In this document: piece by piece, positions 17,758 through 24,934 of the stretch
Position numbering within the stretch: the stretch's first letter is position 1
Layout of the letters: the number at the start of each line of letters is the position of its first letter
Notes under the pieces: generated by a model
The model's input: the letters and a program-made list of their open reading frames with translations, nothing else
The model's database searches: none
What the model was told of the DNA's origin: nothing
Made by a program: the position numbers and the translations under genes
NCBI GenBank assembly: GCA_040757335.1
Contig: JBFLXB010000020.1
Coordinates: forward strand, 1-64,000
Direction: 5' to 3'
From: Nitrospirota bacterium
GTDB lineage: Bacteria > Nitrospirota > Nitrospiria > 2-01-FULL-66-17
Length of the DNA: 64,000 nt

Positions 17758-18033
17758 GTAACCTGCTGGGTGTACGTGGCAGGTCATCAGCTTCTAAGTC
17801 TTTGAAATTGGTGGAGGGTACCGGGATCGAACCGGTGACCTGCTGATTGCGAACGGACAACACGGGTTGTGGCTTCGGGCTTGATGTTGCGACGGTTTCC
17901 CCGTTTTCTTTGGCAAAACAGCGACGTTGTTCGATTTCAGGGATTCTACGGATTCCAAGAGTGCTTGGCTTTTTCGACGATTGCTAATTTAGCACAAGCT
18001 GGTGGGGTGAACCCTCTGTTGAAACAATCTTCG
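17758..18033. repeat. Direct repeat copy 1 (~275 bp) carrying a tRNA 3' half
   Basis: This stretch is strongly similar to 19125-19408. Shared blocks include CTTCTAAGTCTTTGAAA, the tRNA segment, GGACAACACGGGTTGTGGCT and GATTCTACGGATTCCAAGAG. The copies differ by scattered substitutions and small indels, so the duplication is not recent. The interval between the copies holds only a PIN/AbrB toxin-antitoxin pair. Confidence 0.85.
17809..17853 (-). tRNA. tRNA-Ala(CGC) 3' half, truncated at the anticodon loop
   Basis: On the minus strand this reads anticodon loop TTCGCAA, stem TCAGC, variable AGGTC, intact T-arm (ACCGG/TTCGATC/CCGGT), acceptor strand ACCCTCC, discriminator A and CCA. The base at tRNA position 70 is T, as expected for the alanine G3:U70 identity pair. 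The 5' half is absent: the bases before the loop do not pair with the stem. Truncation at the anticodon loop is typical of an integrase attachment site. It is not a functional tRNA. Confidence 0.7.
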
Positions 18034-18089
18034 GGTCTTACGGCCATGAGGGTCGCCGAAAGATTCGGTAGCTCCCGCTGGCCGCGGTA

Positions 18090-18542
18090 TCAAGGGCCTT
18101 CGGACAATGCGTTTCGGAATGCAAGGAGAAACTCGCCGGGCGTCACGATCTGAAAGCGAACGGCTTGCCGCACTCTTGGTTGGTGGAAGTGCTTCGTATT
18201 CCAAGTCACGAGATAATCGGCCTCGGCCTCAATGGCCGCTGCCAGGATCGGCGCATCATTGGAATGGATCACGCCGGAAAGACGGGAGACCTCCGTAGGA
18301 GCTGGATCGTCGACAAGGGTAGGCGCGATCGACTGGATCAACAGGCGATAGTCAGCCACCAATCCGGGCAGCTTCTCGGAGAGGTTGCGGTCGGCTTCGG
18401 TCAGGACTTGTGGAGACACCAACGTTTCGACGACGCCGGCCTCGCACAGGCGCAGGACCTCGCGCGCCGCGCCCGTCTGCGAGATCAGGCCCGCAATCAG
18501 GGCGCTGGTATCGAGGAACACCCGCCATCGCTTAGCCTCCAT
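18090..18542 (-). CDS. PIN-domain toxin
   Basis: This 150-residue PIN protein begins MEAKRWRVFLDTSALIAGLI (first Asp). It continues with VSPQVLTEADRNL, HSNDAPILAAAIEAEADYLV (paired acidic residues) and TWNTKHFHQP in place of the usual final acidic segment. It overlaps the AbrB-type antitoxin gene by 11 bp. The pair lies alone between two direct repeats that each contain a tRNA fragment. Confidence 0.88.
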   Translation of the reverse strand: MEAKRWRVFLDTSALIAGLISQTGAAREVLRLCEAGVVETLVSPQVLTEADRNLSEKLPGLVADYRLLIQSIAPTLVDDPAPTEVSRLSGVIHSNDAPILAAAIEAEADYLVTWNTKHFHQPRVRQAVRFQIVTPGEFLLAFRNALSEGP

Positions 18543-18795
18543 ACCGTTCTCGGTTGTACCGGCGCCGCTGTTTCTCCAAATCGCGCAACAGATCCTCGAG
18601 CGTCAGTCCCTCTTTTTTCAGTTCCCGAGCGGCTTTCTTGGCCACAGCGTCGCCGATCAACTTCTTGGGCGTCAACACGAGCGCGTCTCCGGCCCTGACT
18701 ACGCTCAGCGTCGTCTCCTCGTCCAATCGCAGTTCCTTCCGTAGCGAAGCCGGAATCGTCAGTTGTCCCCTGCCCCAGACCTTGACCACCGCCAT
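18532..18795 (-). CDS. AbrB/SpoVT-type antitoxin
   Basis: This 87-residue protein begins MAVVKVWGRGQLTIPASLRK, a swapped-hairpin AbrB DNA-binding domain, followed by LRLDEETTLSVVRAGD and a basic helical C-terminus for toxin binding. It overlaps the PIN toxin gene. The short sequence TTCAGTATAATGCTGATC just upstream may be part of its promoter, not proven. Confidence 0.85.
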   Translation of the reverse strand: MAVVKVWGRGQLTIPASLRKELRLDEETTLSVVRAGDALVLTPKKLIGDAVAKKAARELKKEGLTLEDLLRDLEKQRRRYNRERYGG

Positions 18796-19124
18796 CGCGA
18801 TTCCTCCAGTTCAGACTATCCGATCAATCTGAAATTCAGTATAATGCTGATCGTTGTAGGAATCAAGCGGAGCCGCGATCTGATCCCGAAGGACTGAAGA
18901 CTGGTGGCCGTGGGCCCGCTGAGCCACCGATATCGCGCCTCCAGGCATTCACCGTCCAGAAAGGACTATCGTCTAACGGGCGACCGGTCCACGCTTCACG
19001 ACATATTCTTGCGCTGGGCGCAATCGTGCGTATTCCAGGGTGAAGAAGTATTTTCGCACGTCGCCGTGAATGAGCTTTGTAGCGGCGTTGCCTATCTCGC
19101 GGCAGGGGAAAATGACCATAAGCC
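18796..19124. other. Intergenic region, nothing recognised
   Basis: A 74-codon frame (18904-19128) is open on the plus strand but has no recognisable motif or ribosome site. I see no coding or RNA feature here apart from the probable promoter of the antitoxin gene. Confidence 0.4.
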
Positions 19125-19126
19125 GT

Positions 19127-19154
19127 GACCTGCTGATTTTATACTCAGCAGGTC
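19127..19154. repeat. 10-bp inverted repeat at the edge of repeat copy 2
   Basis: GACCTGCTGA and TCAGCAGGTC are separated by an 8-base AT-rich loop. The same 10 bases lie inside the adjacent tRNA fragment. It may be a recombination site or the scar of one. Confidence 0.6.
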
Positions 19155-19177
19155 ATCAGGCTTCTAAGTCTTTGAAA

Positions 19178-19222
19178 TGGTGGAGGGTACCGGGATCGAG
19201 CCGGTGACCTGCTGATTGCGAA
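19178..19222 (-). tRNA. Second tRNA-Ala(CGC) 3' half fragment
   Basis: This has the same structure as the fragment at 17809-17853 and the same truncation point. One T-loop base differs: the first loop base (T54 position) reads C on the tRNA strand. Loss of this nearly invariant base supports a decaying attachment-site scar rather than a working tRNA. Confidence 0.65.
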
Positions 19223-19408
19223 CGGACAACACGGGTTGTGGCTTGGGGCTTGATGTTGCGACGGTTTCCCCGTTTTCGTTGTCAAAACAGCGGCGTGGCT
19301 TGATTCTGCTGATTCTACGGATTCCAAGAGTTCTTGTCCTTCTCGATGATTTCTAACACGAATTAGCACACTCGGCTGGGGTGACCCCCTCTGTTGAGAC
19401 AGTCTTCC

Positions 19409-19595
19409 GTTGTCACACTGGGTTGATTGAGCAGCACCAAAAGGTCAGACCGGACCTTCCGACCAGCCTCGCTCTGTAGGTCAATAGTGATCTGGCACCG
19501 AGAGTCATTGAAATGTGGTGCCGTTTGCGACGATAATCCGCCAACGCAACCGTCCGCGTCGTTCAACCATCGGCCCGAGAAAGCATTCCGTAACG
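19409..19595. other. Spacer before the PpiC operon
   Basis: I see no recognisable gene. A minus-strand frame (19363-19566) is open but has no family features. This region must hold the promoter of the operon starting at 19596. No convincing -35/-10 pair stands out. Confidence 0.4.
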
Positions 19596-20432
19596 GTGAA
19601 GCGCTGGCTCAAGGAACCATTGCTCCATTTTCTCCTTATTGGCGGGCTGCTGTTTTCGGCTTATGCCTGGCTCAATCGCGGGGAGGCGGAACCGCGCGTC
19701 GTGCGCATCACGGCGGCGGAGGTGGACTGGCTCAAGGAGACGTGGGCGCGTCAGTGGCAGCGGCCGCCCGACGAACGGGAGCTCCGCGGCCTCGTGACGG
19801 ACTACCTGAAGGAGGAGCTTCTCGCCCGCGAAGCGCAGGAACTTGGGTTGGACGAGAACGACACCGTCGTGCGCCGTCGGTTGGCGCAGAAGATGGAGTT
19901 TCTCGTCCAGGACACGGCGCAGCTTGCCGAACCGGCCGAGGAAGAGTTGCGCCGGTTGTATGATATTGACCGCGTGCGATACGTCACGCCAGCTCGCATT
20001 TCGTTTTCCCAACTCTATTTCAAAACCGAATCGGCCTCCCAGCAGGGGCTGAAGGCGCTTGCAGCTGACCCCGCGGCCGAGCCGGGCGAGCGGACGTTAC
20101 TGGAGCGCGACTACACCGGGGTGGATGAGCAGACGGTGACCAGTCTCTTCGGGCCGGAGTTTACCGATAGGGTGTTCACCCTGCAGTCCGGTTCCTGGCA
20201 GGGCCCGGTGAAGTCTGGTTACGGGTTTCATCTCGTCTGGATCGACGTGAGGGAGGCCGCCGAGCCGCGCCCGTTCGAGGAGGTGCGCGCACAGGTGGCG
20301 GAAGAGTGGCGTCACGCGCAGCAGACCCAGGCGAACAAACAGTTTTTTGCCTCGCTGTTCAAAAAATACGATATCCAATTGGATGAAAGCGTCAAACCAT
20401 TGATCTGGCCGCTGACGGAGATAGTGAGATGA
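19596..20432 (+). CDS. PpiC-type peptidyl-prolyl isomerase, membrane-anchored
   Basis: The chosen start is GTG 19596, giving KRWLKEPLLHFLLIGGLLFS, an N-terminal membrane anchor. A SurA/PrsA-like helical region follows (RELRGLVTDYLKEELLAREA). The parvulin domain is degenerate: ARISFSQLYFK at its start, then SLFGPEFTDRVFTLQSGSWQ and SGYGFHLVWI as the usual end motif. It would fold or escort periplasmic proteins. It overlaps the next gene by 4 bp (ATGA), and the three-gene order PpiC, HupE/UreJ, DUF3604 is a recurring one. Confidence 0.82.
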   Translation: MKRWLKEPLLHFLLIGGLLFSAYAWLNRGEAEPRVVRITAAEVDWLKETWARQWQRPPDERELRGLVTDYLKEELLAREAQELGLDENDTVVRRRLAQKMEFLVQDTAQLAEPAEEELRRLYDIDRVRYVTPARISFSQLYFKTESASQQGLKALAADPAAEPGERTLLERDYTGVDEQTVTSLFGPEFTDRVFTLQSGSWQGPVKSGYGFHLVWIDVREAAEPRPFEEVRAQVAEEWRHAQQTQANKQFFASLFKKYDIQLDESVKPLIWPLTEIVR

Positions 20433-21409
20433 ATCGGGCGGTCGCGATGGCGCTGCTGTTGATGGCCGCCGGTCCGGTCTGGGCTCATGAAGTCCGCCCG
20501 GCCTATCTTCAGCTGCACGAGGAACGGGCCGGTGAGTTTCGCGTGCTCTGGAAAACGCCAATGCAAGGGGAGTTGCGGTTGGCGCTGTCGCCGGAATTCT
20601 CCGGGCGCACTGAGCCGCTCACGCCTGTCACGGAGCGACAGTCCGGCGCCGCTGAGGTGCAGACGTGGCGGTTGAAAGCGATCAACCCCTTGCGCGGCCA
20701 ATCGGTGCGCATTGACGGGCTCGAAGCGACGATGACCGACGCCCTGGTGCGTATCGAATTCGCCGATGGTACGACCTGGACGCAACGGTTGACGCCGGGT
20801 CGACCCGTGGCGGTGATTCCCGCGAGTCAATCAGGTCTGACGGTGGCGGGCATCTATCTCACGCTCGGGGTCGAGCACATCCTGCTTGGTGTGGACCACC
20901 TGCTGTTCGTGCTCGCGCTTCTGCTGATTGCCAACGGGACCCGGCGTCTGGTCAAAACCGTCACCGCCTTCACCGTGGCGCACAGCGTCACGCTGGCGCT
21001 GGCGACGCTCGGGTTCGTGCACGTGCCGCAGGCGCCGGTCGAGGCGGTCATTGCACTGTCGATCGTCTTCGTGGCCGCTGAGATCGTTCACGCGCGTGCC
21101 GGGCGGGAGGGACTGACGGCCCGTGCGCCCTGGATCGTGGCGTTCACGTTCGGGCTGCTGCACGGTTTCGGCTTTGCCGGCGCCTTAAGCGAAATCGGTC
21201 TGCCGCAGGGACAGATCCCGATTGCGCTGCTCTTTTTTAATCTCGGCGTTGAGGCCGGCCAGCTGATGTTTGTCGCCGCCGTGCTGGCCGTTATCGCCAT
21301 CATCCGACGCACCCGCATGCCGATCCCGCTCTGGGCGAAGCTGGTGCCGGCCTATGCCATCGGCAGCGTGGCCATGTTTTGGGTCATTCAGCGAATCGCA
21401 TCATTTTAA
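20429..21409 (+). CDS. HupE/UreJ-family membrane protein
   Basis: This 326-residue protein has a signal peptide (MNRAVAMALLLMAAGPVWAH) and a ~130-residue periplasmic beta domain (EVRPAYLQLHEE). Seven or so membrane segments follow, carrying the family's metal-binding type motif GVEHILLGVDHLLFVLALLL and later FGLLHGFGFAGAL. HupE/UreJ proteins are nickel or cobalt permease candidates. Here, beside PpiC and DUF3604 rather than urease or hydrogenase, the substrate is unknown. Confidence 0.85.
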   Translation: MNRAVAMALLLMAAGPVWAHEVRPAYLQLHEERAGEFRVLWKTPMQGELRLALSPEFSGRTEPLTPVTERQSGAAEVQTWRLKAINPLRGQSVRIDGLEATMTDALVRIEFADGTTWTQRLTPGRPVAVIPASQSGLTVAGIYLTLGVEHILLGVDHLLFVLALLLIANGTRRLVKTVTAFTVAHSVTLALATLGFVHVPQAPVEAVIALSIVFVAAEIVHARAGREGLTARAPWIVAFTFGLLHGFGFAGALSEIGLPQGQIPIALLFFNLGVEAGQLMFVAAVLAVIAIIRRTRMPIPLWAKLVPAYAIGSVAMFWVIQRIASF

Positions 21410-21427
21410 ATAACCAACAAGGAGCCA

Positions 21428-23371
21428 ATGACCATGCTCAGACAGAAGATATGGAAAGCGATGCTCCCGATGGTGCTCGTCGTCGCCTTCGTGGTGCCGG
21501 CATTTGCCGCGGAGCAGGAACTACAGACCGACCTGGGCGCGATCGACAAAGAGGCTGTCGGACAGGCCTTCAAGAAGCCGGGTTATTCGCCGTACGCAGG
21601 GCGCAACTTCCCCACGCGGCCCTACTTCGGCGACACGCACCTGCACACCGCGATCTCGCTCGATGCCGGTGCCGTCGGCGCGAAGGTGGGGCCGGACACC
21701 GCCTATCGCTTCGCCCGGGGCGAGGAAGTGACGACCTCCACCGGCCAGCCGGCGAAGCTGTCGCGTCCGCTCGACTTCCTGGTGGTCAGCGATCACGCCG
21801 AAGCCTTCGGCGGCATGGTCGAGGTCATCAAGGGCAATCCCGCGCTGTTGGCCGATCCGCAAGTCAAGCAATGGCACGATATGATCGCCGCCGGCGGCGA
21901 CACGGCGGTCAAGGCCGCATGGGACATGATCGGCGCGCTTTCTGCCAACAAGCTGCCGAAGGTGATGACCGATCCGGCGTTCATCCGCTCGGTCTGGGAG
22001 CCCTACATCAAGACCGCCGACCGGTTCAATGAGCCGGGCAAGTTCACCGCCTTCATTGGTTACGAGTGGACCAGCATGCCGGACGGCGACAACCTGCACC
22101 GCAACGTCATCTTTCGTGACGGCGCGGACAAGGCCATCCAGTCCTTCCCCTTCTCGGCCACCGACAGCGAAAACGTGGAAGATCTGTGGAAGGTGCTGGC
22201 CGCCTACGAGGAGAAGACGGGCGGCCGGGTGTTGGCGATTCCGCACAATGGCAATGTCAGCGGCGGGCGAATGTTCGCGCTGGCCGATTTCCTGGGCAAT
22301 CCGCTCACCCGCAAGTACGCCGAGGCGCGCGCCCGCTGGGAGCCGGTGGTCGAGGTCACCCAGCAGAAGGGCGACAGCGAGTCGCACAGGTTTCTGTCCC
22401 CCAATGACGAGTTCGCGGGTTATGAGGCCTGGGACAAGATGAACCTCAACGGCACCAAGTTGCACAAGGACGAATATTTCCAATCCGAATACGCGCGCGC
22501 CTCACTCAAGAACGGCTTGAAACTTGAACAGCAGCTCGGTGTCAACCCCTTCAAGTTCGGCATGATCGGCAGCACCGATGCGCATACCGGCATCTCGGCA
22601 GTGGAAGAAGAAAACTTCTTCTCCAAAGCCCCACCCTACGAGCCAAGCGCCGAGCGGACAACGCACGTGTTCACGAAGTCCGGCGACAAGACAGTGATGT
22701 CGTGGGAACTCGCCGCCTCGGGTTATGCGGCGGTCTGGGCTACGGAAAACACGCGCGAGGCGCTGTGGGATGCGATGAAGCGCAAGGAGGTCTACGCCAC
22801 CACCGGCCCGCGCATGATGGTGCGCTTCTTCGGCGGCTGGGACTTCGAGGCCACGGACGCACTGAGCCGGCTGCCGGCGGCCGTTGGCTACACCAAGGGC
22901 GTACCCATGGGCGGTGATTTGCGCGATGCCCCGAAAGGGAAGTCGCCGACGTTTCTCGTCGCCGCCCTCAAGGACCCGATCGGCGCGAATCTGGATCGCA
23001 TCCAGATCATCAAAGGCTGGCTGGACGCCAAGGGCGAGGTGCACGAGAAGGTCCACGACGTCGTGTGGTCGGGCGGGCGCAAGCCGGATGCGAAAACCGG
23101 CAAGTTGCCGCCGGTCGGCAATACCGTGGATGTGCAGAATGCACTTTGGACCAACACGATCGGCGACCCGGAGCTGATCACGGTGTGGACGGATCCGGAT
23201 TTCGACCCCACCCAACGCGCCTTTTACTACGCCCGCGTCATCGAAATCCCAACGCCGCGCTGGACGGCCTATGACGCGAAATACTTCAAGGTCACGTTGC
23301 CGAAGGAGGTACCGATGACCACGCAGGAACGGGCCTATACGTCGCCGATCTGGTACTCGCCGGGGAAGTAA
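21428..23371 (+). CDS. DUF3604 family exported protein
   Basis: This 647-residue protein has a signal peptide (cleavage near AFAA/EQ) and the DUF3604 core with PHP-like metal motifs: YFGDTHLHTAISLDAG (HxH), FLVVSDHAEAFGG (DHAE), FIGYEWTSMPDG, AIPHNGNVSGG, and IGSTDAHTGISAVEEENF. These residues suggest a metal-dependent hydrolase of the PHP type, but the substrate is not known. A good ribosome site (AAGGAG) sits 18 bp after the HupE gene, consistent with one operon. Confidence 0.88.
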   Translation: MTMLRQKIWKAMLPMVLVVAFVVPAFAAEQELQTDLGAIDKEAVGQAFKKPGYSPYAGRNFPTRPYFGDTHLHTAISLDAGAVGAKVGPDTAYRFARGEEVTTSTGQPAKLSRPLDFLVVSDHAEAFGGMVEVIKGNPALLADPQVKQWHDMIAAGGDTAVKAAWDMIGALSANKLPKVMTDPAFIRSVWEPYIKTADRFNEPGKFTAFIGYEWTSMPDGDNLHRNVIFRDGADKAIQSFPFSATDSENVEDLWKVLAAYEEKTGGRVLAIPHNGNVSGGRMFALADFLGNPLTRKYAEARARWEPVVEVTQQKGDSESHRFLSPNDEFAGYEAWDKMNLNGTKLHKDEYFQSEYARASLKNGLKLEQQLGVNPFKFGMIGSTDAHTGISAVEEENFFSKAPPYEPSAERTTHVFTKSGDKTVMSWELAASGYAAVWATENTREALWDAMKRKEVYATTGPRMMVRFFGGWDFEATDALSRLPAAVGYTKGVPMGGDLRDAPKGKSPTFLVAALKDPIGANLDRIQIIKGWLDAKGEVHEKVHDVVWSGGRKPDAKTGKLPPVGNTVDVQNALWTNTIGDPELITVWTDPDFDPTQRAFYYARVIEIPTPRWTAYDAKYFKVTLPKEVPMTTQERAYTSPIWYSPGK

Positions 23372-23386
23372 ATGGAGAGGTCGAAG

Positions 23387-23453
23387 AGTCGCAGGGTCGA
23401 CGAGTCGAACATGTTTGACCCCTTCGACTCTGTGACTCTGGGACCCTGCGACT
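23387..23453. repeat. REP-like palindromic element after the DUF3604 gene
   Basis: Perfect 12-bp arms AGTCGCAGGGTC (23387-23398) and GACCCTGCGACT (23442-23453) enclose shorter repeats of GTCGAA/TTCGAC. This could act as a terminator for the operon. A remnant of a four-helix-bundle gene begins 14 bp further on. Confidence 0.65.
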
Positions 23454-23466
23454 AACGGTTCAACCC

Positions 23467-23544
23467 ATGGAGAAGGCGAAGCGAATTGACGACCTGTGGA
23501 TTTGGCAACAAGCCCGCGATCAATGTGTGCGGCGGTGGCAATGA
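23467..23544 (+). pseudogene. N-terminal fragment of a four-helix-bundle (S23-like) protein
   Basis: Twenty-five codons, MEKAKRIDDLWIWQQARDQC and a few more, match the typical start of the four-helix-bundle (23S rRNA intervening-sequence-type) family, 'I.DLEVWQKAREL'. A TGA follows, and the continuing frame (GVYLEDAFFSGEP) does not match. The gene is truncated. Bases up to 23633 hold nothing else. Confidence 0.5.
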
Positions 23545-23633
23545 TGCCGGGGTCTATCTGGAGGACGCGTTCTTCTCCGGCGAACCGTGAGTGCGGCTCC
23601 TAATTGCGATGCGATTGCGGCGTTCACCCAACG

Positions 23634-24794
23634 TCACTTGAGGTCGGCGAGGTCCGTCCACACCCGACCAAGGGGCAGCGCGGTTGTCTTTGGCCCCATT
23701 GAGAAAGTGTCTTTGCCCGCATGGATGACGTAAAGGTGAGACAGACGGAGGTTGGCGAGTGCGGAGCGCATCGAGGGGGTCACTTGGGGCGCGTCGGTGT
23801 GTTTCACTTCGAAGCCCAGGCGCACCCGGCCGCGTGCAATCAGAAGGTCGAGTTCCGCTCCGGAATGGAGACCCCAAAAGAAGCACTCCCGAGGATGGGC
23901 GCCGAGGCGGTTGATGATTTGGCCGATCGCGAAACCTTCCCAGGACGCGCCCCGTTTGGGATGACCGAGCAGGTCATCGCGCGTACCCACGCCGAGCATG
24001 GCATGCAGCAGCCCGCTGTCCGAGAGGTAGACCTTGGGCGCTTTGACCGCGCGCTTGCCGGCGCTCTCGTGCCAGGGCGGCAGTCGAAATGCGACAAACG
24101 TCGCGACCAGAAAATCGAGATAGGCGCGCACGGTCTTTTCCGACACGCCGAACGCCCGGGCGAGTTCGGCCCCATTCCAGGTCTGCCCGTGATAGTGAGC
24201 CAGCATGTTCCAGAAGCGCCCGATGACCGCGGGCGAGAGGCGAAGTTCCAACTCCGAAATCTCCCGCTCGATGAAGGTCGCGATGAACTGTCGGCGCCAG
24301 AGGAAACTCGCCGCATCCGTTTTGGCGGTAAACGACAGCGGGAATCCGCCTCGCAGCCACAGACGGTCGATCGCGCGCAGTCCGACTTCGGACAGATCGA
24401 ACCCGGAGAGTTCGTGGTACGCGATGCGTCCAGCGAGCGTTTCGGAGCTCTGGCGCAAGAGCGGCGGGGAAGCACTGCCGAGCACAATGAAGCGAGCGGG
24501 TCGAGGGCGTCGATCCGCGAGCACGCGCAACACGGGAAACAGGTCAGGACGTCGCTGGATCTCGTCGAGCACGACCAGGCCCTTGAGCCCTTCCAGGGCA
24601 AGCATGGGCGTGTCGAGCCGCGCCAAGGCCCGAGGGTCTTCGAGATCGAAGAACGTCGTACGGTCGCCGGTTTGCTCGGCCAACGCGCGCGCGAGCGTGC
24701 TCTTGCCCACCTGTCGTGCGCCGATCAGGCCCACAACCGGAAACTGTCTGAGCAGACGCTGCAGGACGGCCAGGTGTCGGGAACGAGCGAGCAT
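23634..24794 (-). CDS. AAA_14/DUF4143 ATPase (1 of 4)
   Basis: This 386-residue P-loop ATPase has Walker A GARQVGKSTLARAL, Walker B GLVVLDEIQRRPDLF, and sensor VLGSASPPLL. The C-terminal DUF4143 domain has the GxFPxSF-type motif (RGGFPLSFTAKTD), winged-helix KTVRAYLDFLV and the nuclease-like end GAELDLLIARGRVRLGFEVK (E-D-E-K). Such ATPases are common accessory genes of unknown role. A -10-like TAAGAT lies about 8 bp before the ATG, so the mRNA may have almost no leader. Confidence 0.88.
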   Translation of the reverse strand: MLARSRHLAVLQRLLRQFPVVGLIGARQVGKSTLARALAEQTGDRTTFFDLEDPRALARLDTPMLALEGLKGLVVLDEIQRRPDLFPVLRVLADRRPRPARFIVLGSASPPLLRQSSETLAGRIAYHELSGFDLSEVGLRAIDRLWLRGGFPLSFTAKTDAASFLWRRQFIATFIEREISELELRLSPAVIGRFWNMLAHYHGQTWNGAELARAFGVSEKTVRAYLDFLVATFVAFRLPPWHESAGKRAVKAPKVYLSDSGLLHAMLGVGTRDDLLGHPKRGASWEGFAIGQIINRLGAHPRECFFWGLHSGAELDLLIARGRVRLGFEVKHTDAPQVTPSMRSALANLRLSHLYVIHAGKDTFSMGPKTTALPLGRVWTDLADLK

Positions 24795-24934
24795 GGCGCA
24801 TATCTTACCACGAAAATCAGGAGTCTAACTCCCGTTTTTCCTGGTGATCATCTTGGCCCGTTCTGTCTCCGGGCAATGCGATCGCGCGTAGCTCGAAGCA
24901 GGCGGGTCAACAGAGGCAACGGGGGAAACCGTAC

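Larger units (their letters stand above)
19125..19408. repeat. Direct repeat copy 2 (~275 bp) carrying a tRNA 3' half
   Basis: This is the second copy of the repeat at 17758-18033. It adds a perfect 10-bp inverted repeat at its left edge. The 14-base string GTGACCTGCTGATT occurs twice in it, at 19125 and again inside the tRNA segment near 19204, as if an attachment core had been duplicated. Confidence 0.85.

Noticed and set aside
17809-17853. Functional tRNA-Ala gene
   Set aside because: Only the 3' half is present; the anticodon stem has no partner, and D-arm and 5' acceptor are absent in both copies.
18904-19128. 74-codon plus-strand ORF between the repeats
   Set aside because: No ribosome site, no family pattern, and it runs into repeat copy 2.
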